From: Thermoplasmata archaeon
GTDB lineage: Archaea > Thermoplasmatota > Thermoplasmata > Thermoplasmatales > Thermoplasmataceae
DNA length: 10,011 nucleotides
Assembly (NCBI GenBank): GCA_021810575.1
Contig: JAJZIN010000024.1
Span: 1-10,011, forward strand
Direction of reading: 5' to 3'
Shown here one piece after another: positions 1 through 5,861 of this stretch. Under the pieces are notes generated by a model, which saw only the letters and a program-made list of their open reading frames with translations, did no database searches and had not been told where the DNA came from. Each line of letters opens with the position of its first letter. Position 1 is the first letter of the stretch. Made by a program: the position numbers and the translations under genes.

Positions 1-27
1 GGCGCCGTACCACTGGGCCACCCCGGC
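1..27 (-). tRNA. tRNA gene, 5' part only (isotype not determinable)
   Basis: Read on the minus strand, the first 27 bases make the 5' third of a tRNA. There is a seven-base acceptor strand GCCGGGG, then TG at positions 8-9. A D-arm follows, with GCC (10-12) pairing with GGC (23-25) around a seven-base loop AGTGGTA that holds the invariant A14, G18-G19 and A21. G26 and the first CC of the anticodon stem come last. Position 13-22 would be a C-C mismatch, which is tolerated in tRNAs. The anticodon, variable loop and T-arm lie outside the window, so the amino acid cannot be assigned. The gene is cut by the window edge, not visibly broken. Confidence 0.82.
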
Positions 28-59
28 AAATCTGTATGTTAAATCAATTCAAATGCAAA

Positions 60-69
60 CAATATACTG
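60..69 (-). promoter_or_regulatory. Possible TATA box for the tRNA gene
   Basis: On the minus strand this reads AGTATATTG. It is centred about 38 bases upstream of the mature tRNA 5' end, which would place transcription start about 12 bases before the tRNA and leave a short leader for RNase P to remove. This is a composition and spacing argument only. Confidence 0.35.
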
Positions 70-94
70 CAAGATCAAGAACTGAGAAAATATC

Positions 95-691
95 TTATCT
101 TCTCAATCGGTCATTTGCTCTTATTGAGGGTCTGCTTTTTGCTGATCCCTGTCTTCCAGTCCTCAGTCCTCTACCCTTGTAACCTGCTGAAGTGAGACCC
201 CTGTAAACCCTGCCCTTGTTCTGTGGTTCTGAGATCCATGAAATTCTGTTGTCCTTGTAGATCGTTGGCTGGTTTTTATCTACTAGAATTATCTCATAAT
301 ACTTGTAGAACCCGTCTTCACCCACGTAATAGGAGTTCAGAACTTCAGTATTCGGATATTTATCTGCAGCTCTTTCCTCTGCAATCCACTGGATGCTCTT
401 TTTTCTTGTAAGCTTGCTGTATGCCAGTCTTCTCGGTCTCCTTCCTCCCATTATTTTAGGTCTGTTGGACCCTCCTCTTCTGACTCTTGATCTTACTACT
501 ATATATCCGATCTTTGCCTTATATCCAAGTGATCTTGCCCTATCCAGTCTGGTTGGATGTTCCAGTCTTTCTATGGAATTTCCTTTCCTCCAGTCTATCA
601 TCCTTTCCCTCTGAAACAACAGGATTTCAGACTTCTTTGGATTCTTCCACGTTTCTGCGATTTTGCCATATAGATTTGAATGATTAACCAT
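95..691 (-). CDS. rpl15e: 50S ribosomal protein L15e
   Basis: Large-subunit ribosomal protein L15e (eL15), which binds 23S rRNA in archaeal and eukaryotic ribosomes. The 198-residue product is close to the usual archaeal length of about 190-200 and very basic. Recognisable family blocks are [15 protein letters not shown] (46-60), [11 protein letters not shown] (64-74), [18 protein letters not shown] (97-114) and [20 protein letters not shown] (119-138). The basic C-terminal tail (roughly 165-198) is typical of an rRNA-binding extension. The ATG at 691 puts the usual short N-terminal segment before TWKNPK. It is divergent from the RNase P gene pop5. In many euryarchaea, L15e sits in the same cluster as RNase P protein genes, so the pairing makes sense, but here the orientation is opposed. 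No damage or frameshift is seen. Confidence 0.96.
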   Translation of the reverse strand: MVNHSNLYGKIAETWKNPKKSEILLFQRERMIDWRKGNSIERLEHPTRLDRARSLGYKAKIGYIVVRSRVRRGGSNRPKIMGGRRPRRLAYSKLTRKKSIQWIAEERAADKYPNTEVLNSYYVGEDGFYKYYEIILVDKNQPTIYKDNRISWISEPQNKGRVYRGLTSAGYKGRGLRTGRQGSAKSRPSIRANDRLRR

Positions 692-732
692 TTCTTTCTA
701 CCCTTAAGTAATGTAATGGTGATATGAAGCTA

Positions 733-746
733 TAATAAATAATTTT
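733..746 (-). promoter_or_regulatory. Possible TATA box for rpl15e
   Basis: On the minus strand the AT-rich run reads AAATTATTTATTA. It is centred near 739, giving a transcript start near 713 and a leader of about 22 bases before the ATG at 691. No better TATA element lies closer. The rest of the 164-bp divergent gap (692-855) is AT-rich, and I see no small gene or stable RNA structure in it. Confidence 0.35.
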
Positions 747-828
747 ATGGTAATTGTAGATCTAAATTCTATTTCAGCTAACCAGATTACACGATTCCGT
801 TTAGAAATGAGGTAAACAATCAAAAGCA

Positions 829-838
829 TTTTTAAATA
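829..838 (+). promoter_or_regulatory. TATA box for pop5
   Basis: The sequence TTTTTAAATA follows a purine-rich BRE-like stretch (CAAAAGCA). Its spacing predicts transcription start around 856-860. A TTG start at 841 would then lie upstream of the transcript, so the GTG at 856 is preferred. Confidence 0.55.
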
Positions 839-855
839 TTTTGATATGTGGAAAC

Positions 856-1140
856 GTGAAAGGGTCTCCCTACAGAAAAAGATATGTTCTCATAGAGTTT
901 TCAGAAATGAAATCAGCCGATTACCTTTCAATGGAATGCAGGAGGATTTTCAACACAAGGGAAAAATTCAGGGACAGCTCATTCATTATAGTCAAGACTG
1001 ACCAGTTCCTCAAGGATCAGCTATGCACTTTTGTAGAACAGAGAATAAAAGGGGTCAAGATAATAACGGTCAGTGGAACAATAAAGAAATGCAAGAGAAA
1101 AATGACCACACTAATCGATGAACATCTCCAGATCATTTAG
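856..1140 (+). CDS. rnp2: Ribonuclease P protein component 2 (Pop5/Rpp14 family)
   Basis: Protein subunit of archaeal RNase P, which with RNase P RNA and Rpp30 (Rnp3) removes 5' leaders from pre-tRNAs. From the GTG at 856 the product has 94 residues. Two Pop5 hallmarks are visible: the N-terminal strand block RKRYVLIEF (7-15) and the C-terminal VSGTIKKCKRK (72-82). Between them is FIIVKTDQFLKDQL followed by a strand KGVKIITV, consistent with the alpha/beta Pop5 fold. It is shorter than the roughly 120 residues usual for archaeal Pop5. A TTG at 841 would add five residues, but the TATA box is only about six bases before it. The last 30 bases overlap the 3' end of rfcL on the other strand. Being next to rpl15e supports the call. 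The low length and divergence are the main uncertainties. Confidence 0.82.
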   Translation: MKGSPYRKRYVLIEFSEMKSADYLSMECRRIFNTREKFRDSSFIIVKTDQFLKDQLCTFVEQRIKGVKIITVSGTIKKCKRKMTTLIDEHLQII

Positions 1141-2457
1141 ATCAAGGGGTTCTATCTCCTTGAAATTTCCGCCAGAAACAAACATAGAGTTATGTTTCTC
1201 AATTTCAGTGTTTATGTAATTCACAAGCTCACTCTGGAATCCCTTTCTCAACCTTGACATAACTTTCAAAACTCCTCTCATTTCATAGGCCTCTTCCCTT
1301 GAGATATGCAATATTTTTGAAAGGTCCTGTGCAACCTGGTTCCTGGCCCCCCTGCTCTTTTTTGTTTTGCTCATCTGGCTGAGGTAGTTCGAGAACTTGA
1401 ATGGAATGAACACACCAGTTTTGCCCTTAAATCTTGTTGCAAACAATGCCTCAAGATCTTTCACATAAACAAGCATTCTGTAGTAATTATGCCTGTGTGC
1501 AAACCAGTCCATCTGGTCAATCACCGATACGTAATCGAAAGCATCAAGAGCGCTTTCAAGATTCTTTGCCTGGGAAAAAACATTCTGGGATATCCAGAGA
1601 AGTATCTGACCTGAGTCCGAATCTGAGTTGTCTATAAGGGTAACATTATCTGAATAGCTGTCCCTGTGAAATATTCCAGAAAGAGTGTCCCAAATAATTG
1701 ACTGTTCATCCCTGTTTCCGGCACTTATAAGAGAGTCAGACTGTGAGAAAACATAGGCTTCCGCATCATTTATTGAAGCCCTTATATCCGGCAAATCTCC
1801 CTCAATGATTTTTTCCAGTGTCACTTTCTGGGGCTTGAGTCCTAGCTTCCCGCTAGTTTCTATTATTCTTGAAGCGAGGGTCGTTACAATGTTCCTATAC
1901 TCTGTACCTCCTTTCCTTGAAAATATCTTCTTTATTTCCACAACTTCGCACAGGTTGATTATGGTCGCAGCATTTGTCCCTTTCCTGTAACGGAAATTAG
2001 CAAAATCATTCATCGTGATGATTATGGGAATGGAGGTGTTCTTCAGGATATCCACAATCGCTTTGTATCCTCCATTTTCACCAGTTCCACCCTTTGTACT
2101 CCTTTCATAAATATTGTCCGCTTCATCAATGAGCCCTGCTTTTTTCCTGCTTCCTTCTGCGTCATCCCACGTAAGGTCCTTGTAGAGGGAAAACATTCCA
2201 ATGGTTCGTTTAATGAAATCTTCGGTTCTCCCCTCCGATCCATTTATCTCAATAATATCCCAGCCCTTGCTGTTGGAAAGAGCATATGCTATGGAAGTCT
2301 TTCCCAGTCCTGGTGGTCCTGCAAGTATGAGACCTCTCTTCTCAGGTTTGCCATTATCCCATGAATCAGCCCATGCCTGTATTTTAGCTCTATCCTCCTT
2401 TATGAGAAAAACCTGATCGAATGTCTTAGGTCTGAGTTCCTCATTCAATATGCCCAT
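1111..2457 (-). CDS. rfcL: Replication factor C large subunit (clamp loader)
   Basis: Large subunit of the archaeal clamp loader, an AAA+ ATPase that opens the PCNA ring and loads it at primer-template junctions. The 448-residue product begins LNEELRPKTFDQV (4-16), the RFC-box equivalent. It then has AWADSWDNGKP (28-38), Walker A GPPGLGKT (47-54), a diverged NASD-like block IEINGSEGRT (69-78), Walker B LIDE (109-112), sensor 1 around N150 (ITMND) and a sensor 2 motif DIRASINDAEAYV with R226. The region from about 240 to 430 matches the position of the RFC collar domain. The C-terminus ends DLNDLEMFID, where RfcL proteins usually carry a PCNA-interacting peptide; the expected glutamine is not seen. 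Length is normal for the family. The ATG at 2457 follows a TATA element at 2481-2490, suggesting a leaderless transcript. It is convergent with pop5 and divergent from the GHMP kinase gene. Confidence 0.95.
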   Translation of the reverse strand: MGILNEELRPKTFDQVFLIKEDRAKIQAWADSWDNGKPEKRGLILAGPPGLGKTSIAYALSNSKGWDIIEINGSEGRTEDFIKRTIGMFSLYKDLTWDDAEGSRKKAGLIDEADNIYERSTKGGTGENGGYKAIVDILKNTSIPIIITMNDFANFRYRKGTNAATIINLCEVVEIKKIFSRKGGTEYRNIVTTLASRIIETSGKLGLKPQKVTLEKIIEGDLPDIRASINDAEAYVFSQSDSLISAGNRDEQSIIWDTLSGIFHRDSYSDNVTLIDNSDSDSGQILLWISQNVFSQAKNLESALDAFDYVSVIDQMDWFAHRHNYYRMLVYVKDLEALFATRFKGKTGVFIPFKFSNYLSQMSKTKKSRGARNQVAQDLSKILHISREEAYEMRGVLKVMSRLRKGFQSELVNYINTEIEKHNSMFVSGGNFKEIEPLDLNDLEMFID

Positions 2458-2480
2458 TTAATTTCAGCATTGCTTGACTG

Positions 2481-2490
2481 GTTAATAATT
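2481..2490 (-). promoter_or_regulatory. TATA box for rfcL
   Basis: The minus-strand AATTATTAAC is centred near 2486, about 28 bases upstream of the rfcL ATG. This fits a leaderless or near-leaderless mRNA. Confidence 0.55.
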
Positions 2491-2506
2491 TCTTCCATAG
2501 ATCATT

Positions 2507-2516
2507 TCAATATATC
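2507..2516 (+). promoter_or_regulatory. TATA box for the GHMP kinase gene
   Basis: TCAATATATC is centred near 2512, about 24 bases before the GTG start at 2535. The two back-to-back TATA elements in this 77-bp gap drive divergent transcripts. Confidence 0.55.
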
Positions 2517-2534
2517 AGAAAGAAATTTCCTGAA

Positions 2535-3530
2535 GTGAAAAGGTTAGTCTCATACAGTCCTCTGAGGGTGAGTTTTCTTGGCGGTGGCACGGATATTTCC
2601 CCTTTCCTTGAACAGCATGGAAGCAGGGTATTCAACACCACCATAGATCATGGTGTACAGGTGATCTATACACCTGACAGTTATCCCCTGGAGGTATCAT
2701 CAAGAGACTTCCTCAAAACTGTTATAATGGGAAATGAGCATGGCAAAAGCTTCCAGAACAAGATCCTGGACCTTCTATCAGATTATGGGATTAAGAATGG
2801 AAAGATCTATATAAATGGGGAGGTACCGCCAGGTTCAGGCCTTGCGTCATCAAGCGCAATGATCACCGCACTAATGAGGATCATCCTGGAGATCAGGAAT
2901 GAATACGAAGACCCGATGCAGCTTGCAAGGGTTTCATATGAAAAGGAGAGGAATTTCTTTGGAATAACCCTCGGCATTCAGGATCCATACGCCATATCTC
3001 TTGGAGGATTCAAGTACATGGAATCTGACGGAATTGATATCAAGGTAAAAAAATTTGAGGGAAGCGAATTCCTGGAGAGGATCGGTGATGGAATGCTCAT
3101 ATGTTACACTGGAGGCACAAGGGAAAGTTCAGAGGTCTTGAAGAACCAGGTTGAAAAGTCATCAAAGAATGATTCAGGAACAATCGAGAAGCTGCAGAAG
3201 ATAAGCGATCTGACAGCCAGACTTGTAAAATCAGTTCAGGAAGAAGATTACAAATCATTCACGGAACTGATCAACGAGGGATGGAACGTGAAGAAGACAC
3301 TGAGTGAAAAGGTTACAAGCAGTGCGGTGAATAACATAATCAGCACTGCCCTGAAAAGCGGTGCAGACTGTGCACGTCTTCTCGGAGGAGGGAATCAGGG
3401 ATTTGTACTGGCAATTGGTAAACCTGGCAGATTATGGGAACTGCAACGTTCTCTCATGGGACTTTCCGATTTTGTGGTCAGGGTAAAGCCAACCATAAGG
3501 GGAACATTTATCACCAGTGAGGAGCAGTAA
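2535..3530 (+). CDS. GHMP-family small-molecule kinase (heptose-kinase-like; possible mevalonate-3-phosphate 5-kinase)
   Basis: ATP-dependent kinase of the GHMP superfamily, 331 residues, a normal length. Visible motifs are an N-terminal SPLRVSFLGGGTDISPF block (8-24), the phosphate-binding loop PPGSGLASSSA (98-108), GIQDPYAISLGGF (147-159) with D150 as the likely catalytic aspartate, and GHMP motif 3, GADCARLLGGGNQGF (276-290). This pattern is that of the D-glycero-D-manno-heptose 7-phosphate kinase/sugar kinase group. Thermoplasma acidophilum uses GHMP-fold enzymes for mevalonate 3-phosphorylation and then 5-phosphorylation, so an isoprenoid (membrane lipid) role is a real alternative to a sugar one. 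No nucleotide-sugar or heptose genes lie beside it. The GTG at 2535 is chosen because it directly precedes the first conserved strand and sits 24 bases after a TATA box. The family assignment is firm; the substrate is inference. Confidence 0.88.
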   Translation: MKRLVSYSPLRVSFLGGGTDISPFLEQHGSRVFNTTIDHGVQVIYTPDSYPLEVSSRDFLKTVIMGNEHGKSFQNKILDLLSDYGIKNGKIYINGEVPPGSGLASSSAMITALMRIILEIRNEYEDPMQLARVSYEKERNFFGITLGIQDPYAISLGGFKYMESDGIDIKVKKFEGSEFLERIGDGMLICYTGGTRESSEVLKNQVEKSSKNDSGTIEKLQKISDLTARLVKSVQEEDYKSFTELINEGWNVKKTLSEKVTSSAVNNIISTALKSGADCARLLGGGNQGFVLAIGKPGRLWELQRSLMGLSDFVVRVKPTIRGTFITSEEQ

Positions 3531-3562
3531 ACTTAGCGTAAGTCAAATAAAGATGATCACAG

Positions 3563-4036
3563 TCAGTCTTTTCTACCCATTTCGTATAGAATTTCCTTCA
3601 GGCTGTCGTATATCCTGAAGGTGAGTCCCCATATGATATCTCCATTCCATTTGATATAGTCACCCATCCTCTCATCATGCGATTTCACTTCTGATCCAAG
3701 CATATACCACCCACCTCTTTCAATTTCTGAATCTGGATTGATTGGCATAATCTCCTTACACAAATATACGAACGGATGCACGTTTATTGATGATGATCTC
3801 ACAGGATGGAATACCTTATGTTCAAATTGAAAGGAGACAAAGTTTTGTTCTATTCCCGTCTCCTCCCTAAGTTCCCTCAATGATGCCATATATGGTGTTT
3901 CCCCCTCCTTGACGAATCCACCAGGAAAGCACATATCTCCTGACCACGGATCATCTGATCTGGCCTTTCTTTTCAGGAGGAGTATTTGATTATGACTCAG
4001 AAGTATGCTCACTGCTGTTTCATTTCTGGCAGCCAT
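3563..4036 (-). CDS. Nudix hydrolase
   Basis: Nudix-family pyrophosphohydrolase, which cleaves nucleoside diphosphates linked to another moiety in a Mg-dependent reaction. A complete Nudix box is present, matching GX5EX7REUXEEXGU from GFVKEGE through RELREETGI. Just before it is LLLKRKARSDDPWSGDMCFPGG, which resembles the CoA-diphosphatase/NudL-like and related branches, but substrate cannot be assigned. From the ATG at 4036 (MAARNET) the protein has 157 residues, a compact single domain. An in-frame ATG at 4051 would add five residues. I prefer 4036 because a TATA-like AGATAATTTATC is centred about 25 bases upstream, as for neighbouring leaderless genes; a second TATA at 4088-4098 would instead allow the 4051 start with a short leader. 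It converges on the GHMP kinase with a 32-bp gap. Confidence 0.92.
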   Translation of the reverse strand: MAARNETAVSILLSHNQILLLKRKARSDDPWSGDMCFPGGFVKEGETPYMASLRELREETGIEQNFVSFQFEHKVFHPVRSSSINVHPFVYLCKEIMPINPDSEIERGGWYMLGSEVKSHDERMGDYIKWNGDIIWGLTFRIYDSLKEILYEMGRKD

Positions 4037-4055
4037 ACTGTCATTATGCATTGGA

Positions 4056-4067
4056 GATAAATTATCT
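4056..4067 (-). promoter_or_regulatory. TATA-like element for the Nudix gene (proximal)
   Basis: The minus strand reads GATAATTTATCT, centred about 25 bases before the ATG at 4036. A stronger-looking TATA (TTATATATTG on the minus strand, 4088-4098) lies further up and could be the true promoter, giving a 16-base leader to the ATG at 4051. The sequence does not decide between them. Confidence 0.4.
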
Positions 4068-4087
4068 TTTTCAAGTCTTGTATCTGC

Positions 4088-4098
4088 AATATATAATG
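4088..4098 (-). promoter_or_regulatory. Alternative distal TATA box for the Nudix gene
   Basis: The minus-strand reading ATTATATATTG is a near-ideal archaeal TATA. Its predicted transcript start is near 4067, with a 16-base leader lacking any Shine-Dalgarno-like motif. Confidence 0.4.
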
Positions 4099-4119
4099 TG
4101 AATTCTGTTTTTCATGATA

Positions 4120-4134
4120 CTAACCTTATGTTAA
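4120..4134. promoter_or_regulatory. Palindromic operator-like site upstream of the thermosome promoter
   Basis: CTAAC-CTTAT-GTTAA is an inverted repeat with a perfect TAAC/GTTA core and a five-base spacer. It lies 24 bases upstream of the thermosome TATA box and about 60 bases before its start codon. From memory, it differs at one outer base from the CTAAC-N5-GTTAG motif reported for the heat-shock regulator HSR1 of Archaeoglobus fulgidus. Regulation here is inference, and the site could equally serve the divergent Nudix gene. Confidence 0.4.
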
Positions 4135-4158
4135 ATAAACAGTATAATTCTAAAAATG

Positions 4159-4166
4159 TTTATATA
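4159..4166 (+). promoter_or_regulatory. TATA box for the thermosome gene
   Basis: TTTATATA follows an A-rich BRE-like stretch (TAAAAATG). It is centred about 31 bases before the ATG at 4194, predicting a leader of zero to five bases. A short inverted repeat, TTCTA (4148-4152) and TAGAA (4165-4169), flanks and partly overlaps it. Confidence 0.7.
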
Positions 4167-4193
4167 GAAGTTTATTTTTACTATGTGATTACA

Positions 4194-5822
4194 ATGATGG
4201 GAGGACAACCAATATTCATATTAAAAGAAGGTTCCAAAAGAGAAACCGGAAGAGACGCGATGAAGGCCAATATTGACGCTGCAAAGGGTATCGCTGCAGC
4301 AGTAAGAACAAGTCTGGGCCCAAGAGGAATGGACAAGATGCTTGTAGATTCACTTGGAGATATCGTCATAACAAACGACGGAGTCACAATTCTGAAGGAA
4401 ATGGATGTAGAACACCCAGCCGCAAAAATGATGGTTGAAGTATCAAAGACACAGGATTCAATGGTTGGGGATGGAACAACAACAGCAGTTATAATAGCTG
4501 GTGCATTACTTCAGGAAGCTGAATCACTGATAAACCAGAATGTTCATCCAACAGTTATTGCAGAGGGATATAGAATGGCTGCTCAGAAAGCCAAGGATAT
4601 TCTGGAAGCGGCCAGTACCCCAGTGAAGATTGACGATAAGGCAAAGATCGTTAAGATGGCGGAAACCTCCCTAAGCAGCAAGTCTGCAACAGGGAGCAAG
4701 GTCAAGCTGGCTGACATATCATACGAAACAATAAAGGCTGTAGCAGAGAAGACCGAAGATGGATACAAGGTAGACATGGACAATGTCCAGATTGTCAAGA
4801 AGCAGGGTGGAGACATTGATGATACTGAACTCATATACGGTATAATTGTTGATAAGGAGAAAGTTCATCCGGGCATGCCAGATGAAGTAAAGAATGCAAA
4901 GATCGCCGTTATGGACGCAGCACTGGAAATCAAGAAACCAGAATTTGACACAAATCTGAAGATTGATGACCCAACCATGATACAGAAGTTTCTTTCTCAG
5001 GAAGAACAGATGCTCAAGGAAATGGTCAGGAAAGTTAAGGAAACAGGTGCAAATGTTCTCATCACACAGAAAGGAATTGACGACCTGGCTCAGCATTACC
5101 TCTCAAAGGAAGGAATCTATGCAGTGAGGAGAGTCAAGAAGAGTGACATTGAGAAGTTATCAAAGGCTACCGGTGCATCAATCGCATCATCCGTTGATGA
5201 ACTATCATCATCTGATCTGGGAAACGCTGCATCAGTGGAACAGGTAAAGATCGGAGACGACTACATGACCTTCGTTACAGGATGCAAGAATCCAAAGGCA
5301 GTGAGTCTTCTCATCAGAGGAGGAACTGAGCATGTTGTTGATGAAATCGAAAGATCAATGGTCGATTCTATACATGTTGTTGCAGCAGTAATTGAAGATG
5401 GTAAGTATGTTGCTGGTGGTGGAGCATCAGCTGTTGAGATTGCGGTAAAGATGAGGGATTATGCAACTCAGGTTGGAGGCAGGCAGCAGCTCGCCATAGA
5501 GAAATTTGCAAATGCAATGGAGGAGATACCAAGAGCACTCGCTGAAAATGCTGGTATAAATGCAATAGATATACTGATAAACCTGAGGACCGCTCACGCA
5601 AAGGGAAAGGTAGCATACGGCCTTAATCTGTACACGGGAGAGATAGAGGATATGACAAAAGCAGGAATCATTGAGCCTATCAGAGTTGGAAGGCAGGCAA
5701 TTGATGCAGCCACTGAAGCAGCCGTGATGATCCTGAGAATAGATGATGTCATTGCAACAAAGGGATCAGGCAGCGCCTCACCTCCAGGCGGAGCACCCGG
5801 CGGAATGGGCGGGGAAGATTAA
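4194..5822 (+). CDS. thsB: Thermosome subunit (group II chaperonin), beta-type
   Basis: Subunit of the archaeal group II chaperonin, a double-ring ATP-driven folding machine in the cytoplasm. From the ATG at 4194 the protein has 542 residues, matching family length. The equatorial domain shows [10 protein letters not shown] (41-50), NDGVTIL (61-67) and the nucleotide-binding GDGTTT (92-97). The apical domain occupies roughly 215-365. Catalytic Asp391 lies in [11 protein letters not shown], followed by AGGGA (407-411) in the returning equatorial domain. The C-terminal tail is rich in Gly, Pro and Met ([14 protein letters not shown]), as in thermosomes. The N-terminus ([10 protein letters not shown]) is closer to the Thermoplasma beta subunit than to alpha, as I remember them. 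The reading frame stays open upstream to about 4005, but the TATA box at 4159-4166 places the start at 4194 or the next codon, 4197. A partner alpha subunit is not in the window. Confidence 0.97.
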   Translation: MMGGQPIFILKEGSKRETGRDAMKANIDAAKGIAAAVRTSLGPRGMDKMLVDSLGDIVITNDGVTILKEMDVEHPAAKMMVEVSKTQDSMVGDGTTTAVIIAGALLQEAESLINQNVHPTVIAEGYRMAAQKAKDILEAASTPVKIDDKAKIVKMAETSLSSKSATGSKVKLADISYETIKAVAEKTEDGYKVDMDNVQIVKKQGGDIDDTELIYGIIVDKEKVHPGMPDEVKNAKIAVMDAALEIKKPEFDTNLKIDDPTMIQKFLSQEEQMLKEMVRKVKETGANVLITQKGIDDLAQHYLSKEGIYAVRRVKKSDIEKLSKATGASIASSVDELSSSDLGNAASVEQVKIGDDYMTFVTGCKNPKAVSLLIRGGTEHVVDEIERSMVDSIHVVAAVIEDGKYVAGGGASAVEIAVKMRDYATQVGGRQQLAIEKFANAMEEIPRALAENAGINAIDILINLRTAHAKGKVAYGLNLYTGEIEDMTKAGIIEPIRVGRQAIDAATEAAVMILRIDDVIATKGSGSASPPGGAPGGMGGED

Positions 5823-5831
5823 TCTTTAAAC

Positions 5832-5839
5832 TATTAATA
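5832..5839 (+). promoter_or_regulatory. Possible TATA box for the flippase gene
   Basis: TATTAATA is centred about 26 bases before the TTG start at 5862, suggesting the flippase has its own leaderless transcript despite being only 39 bases after the thermosome stop. A second AT-rich run (TTTTAATATA, 5845-5854) is too close to the start to serve it. Confidence 0.45.
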
Positions 5840-5861
5840 CAACCTTTTAATATACGCTAAA

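Noticed and set aside
393..687. Hydrophobic plus-strand reading frames opposite rpl15e
   Set aside because: They are antisense of a well-conserved ribosomal protein gene. The Leu/Ser/Pro-rich composition is what the opposite strand of Arg/Lys/Gly codons gives.
841..855. TTG start of pop5 at 841
   Set aside because: It lies about six bases after the TATA element and would be upstream of the predicted transcript start; GTG at 856 keeps all conserved residues.
4005..4193. In-frame N-terminal extension of the thermosome by 63 residues
   Set aside because: The frame is open, but the extension does not look like any thermosome N-terminus, it runs across the promoter and TATA box, and it overlaps the Nudix gene start.
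5368..5616. Minus-strand Leu/Gln/His-rich frame inside thsB
   Set aside because: Composition is an antisense artefact of the thermosome coding strand; it has no promoter and no recognisable domain.
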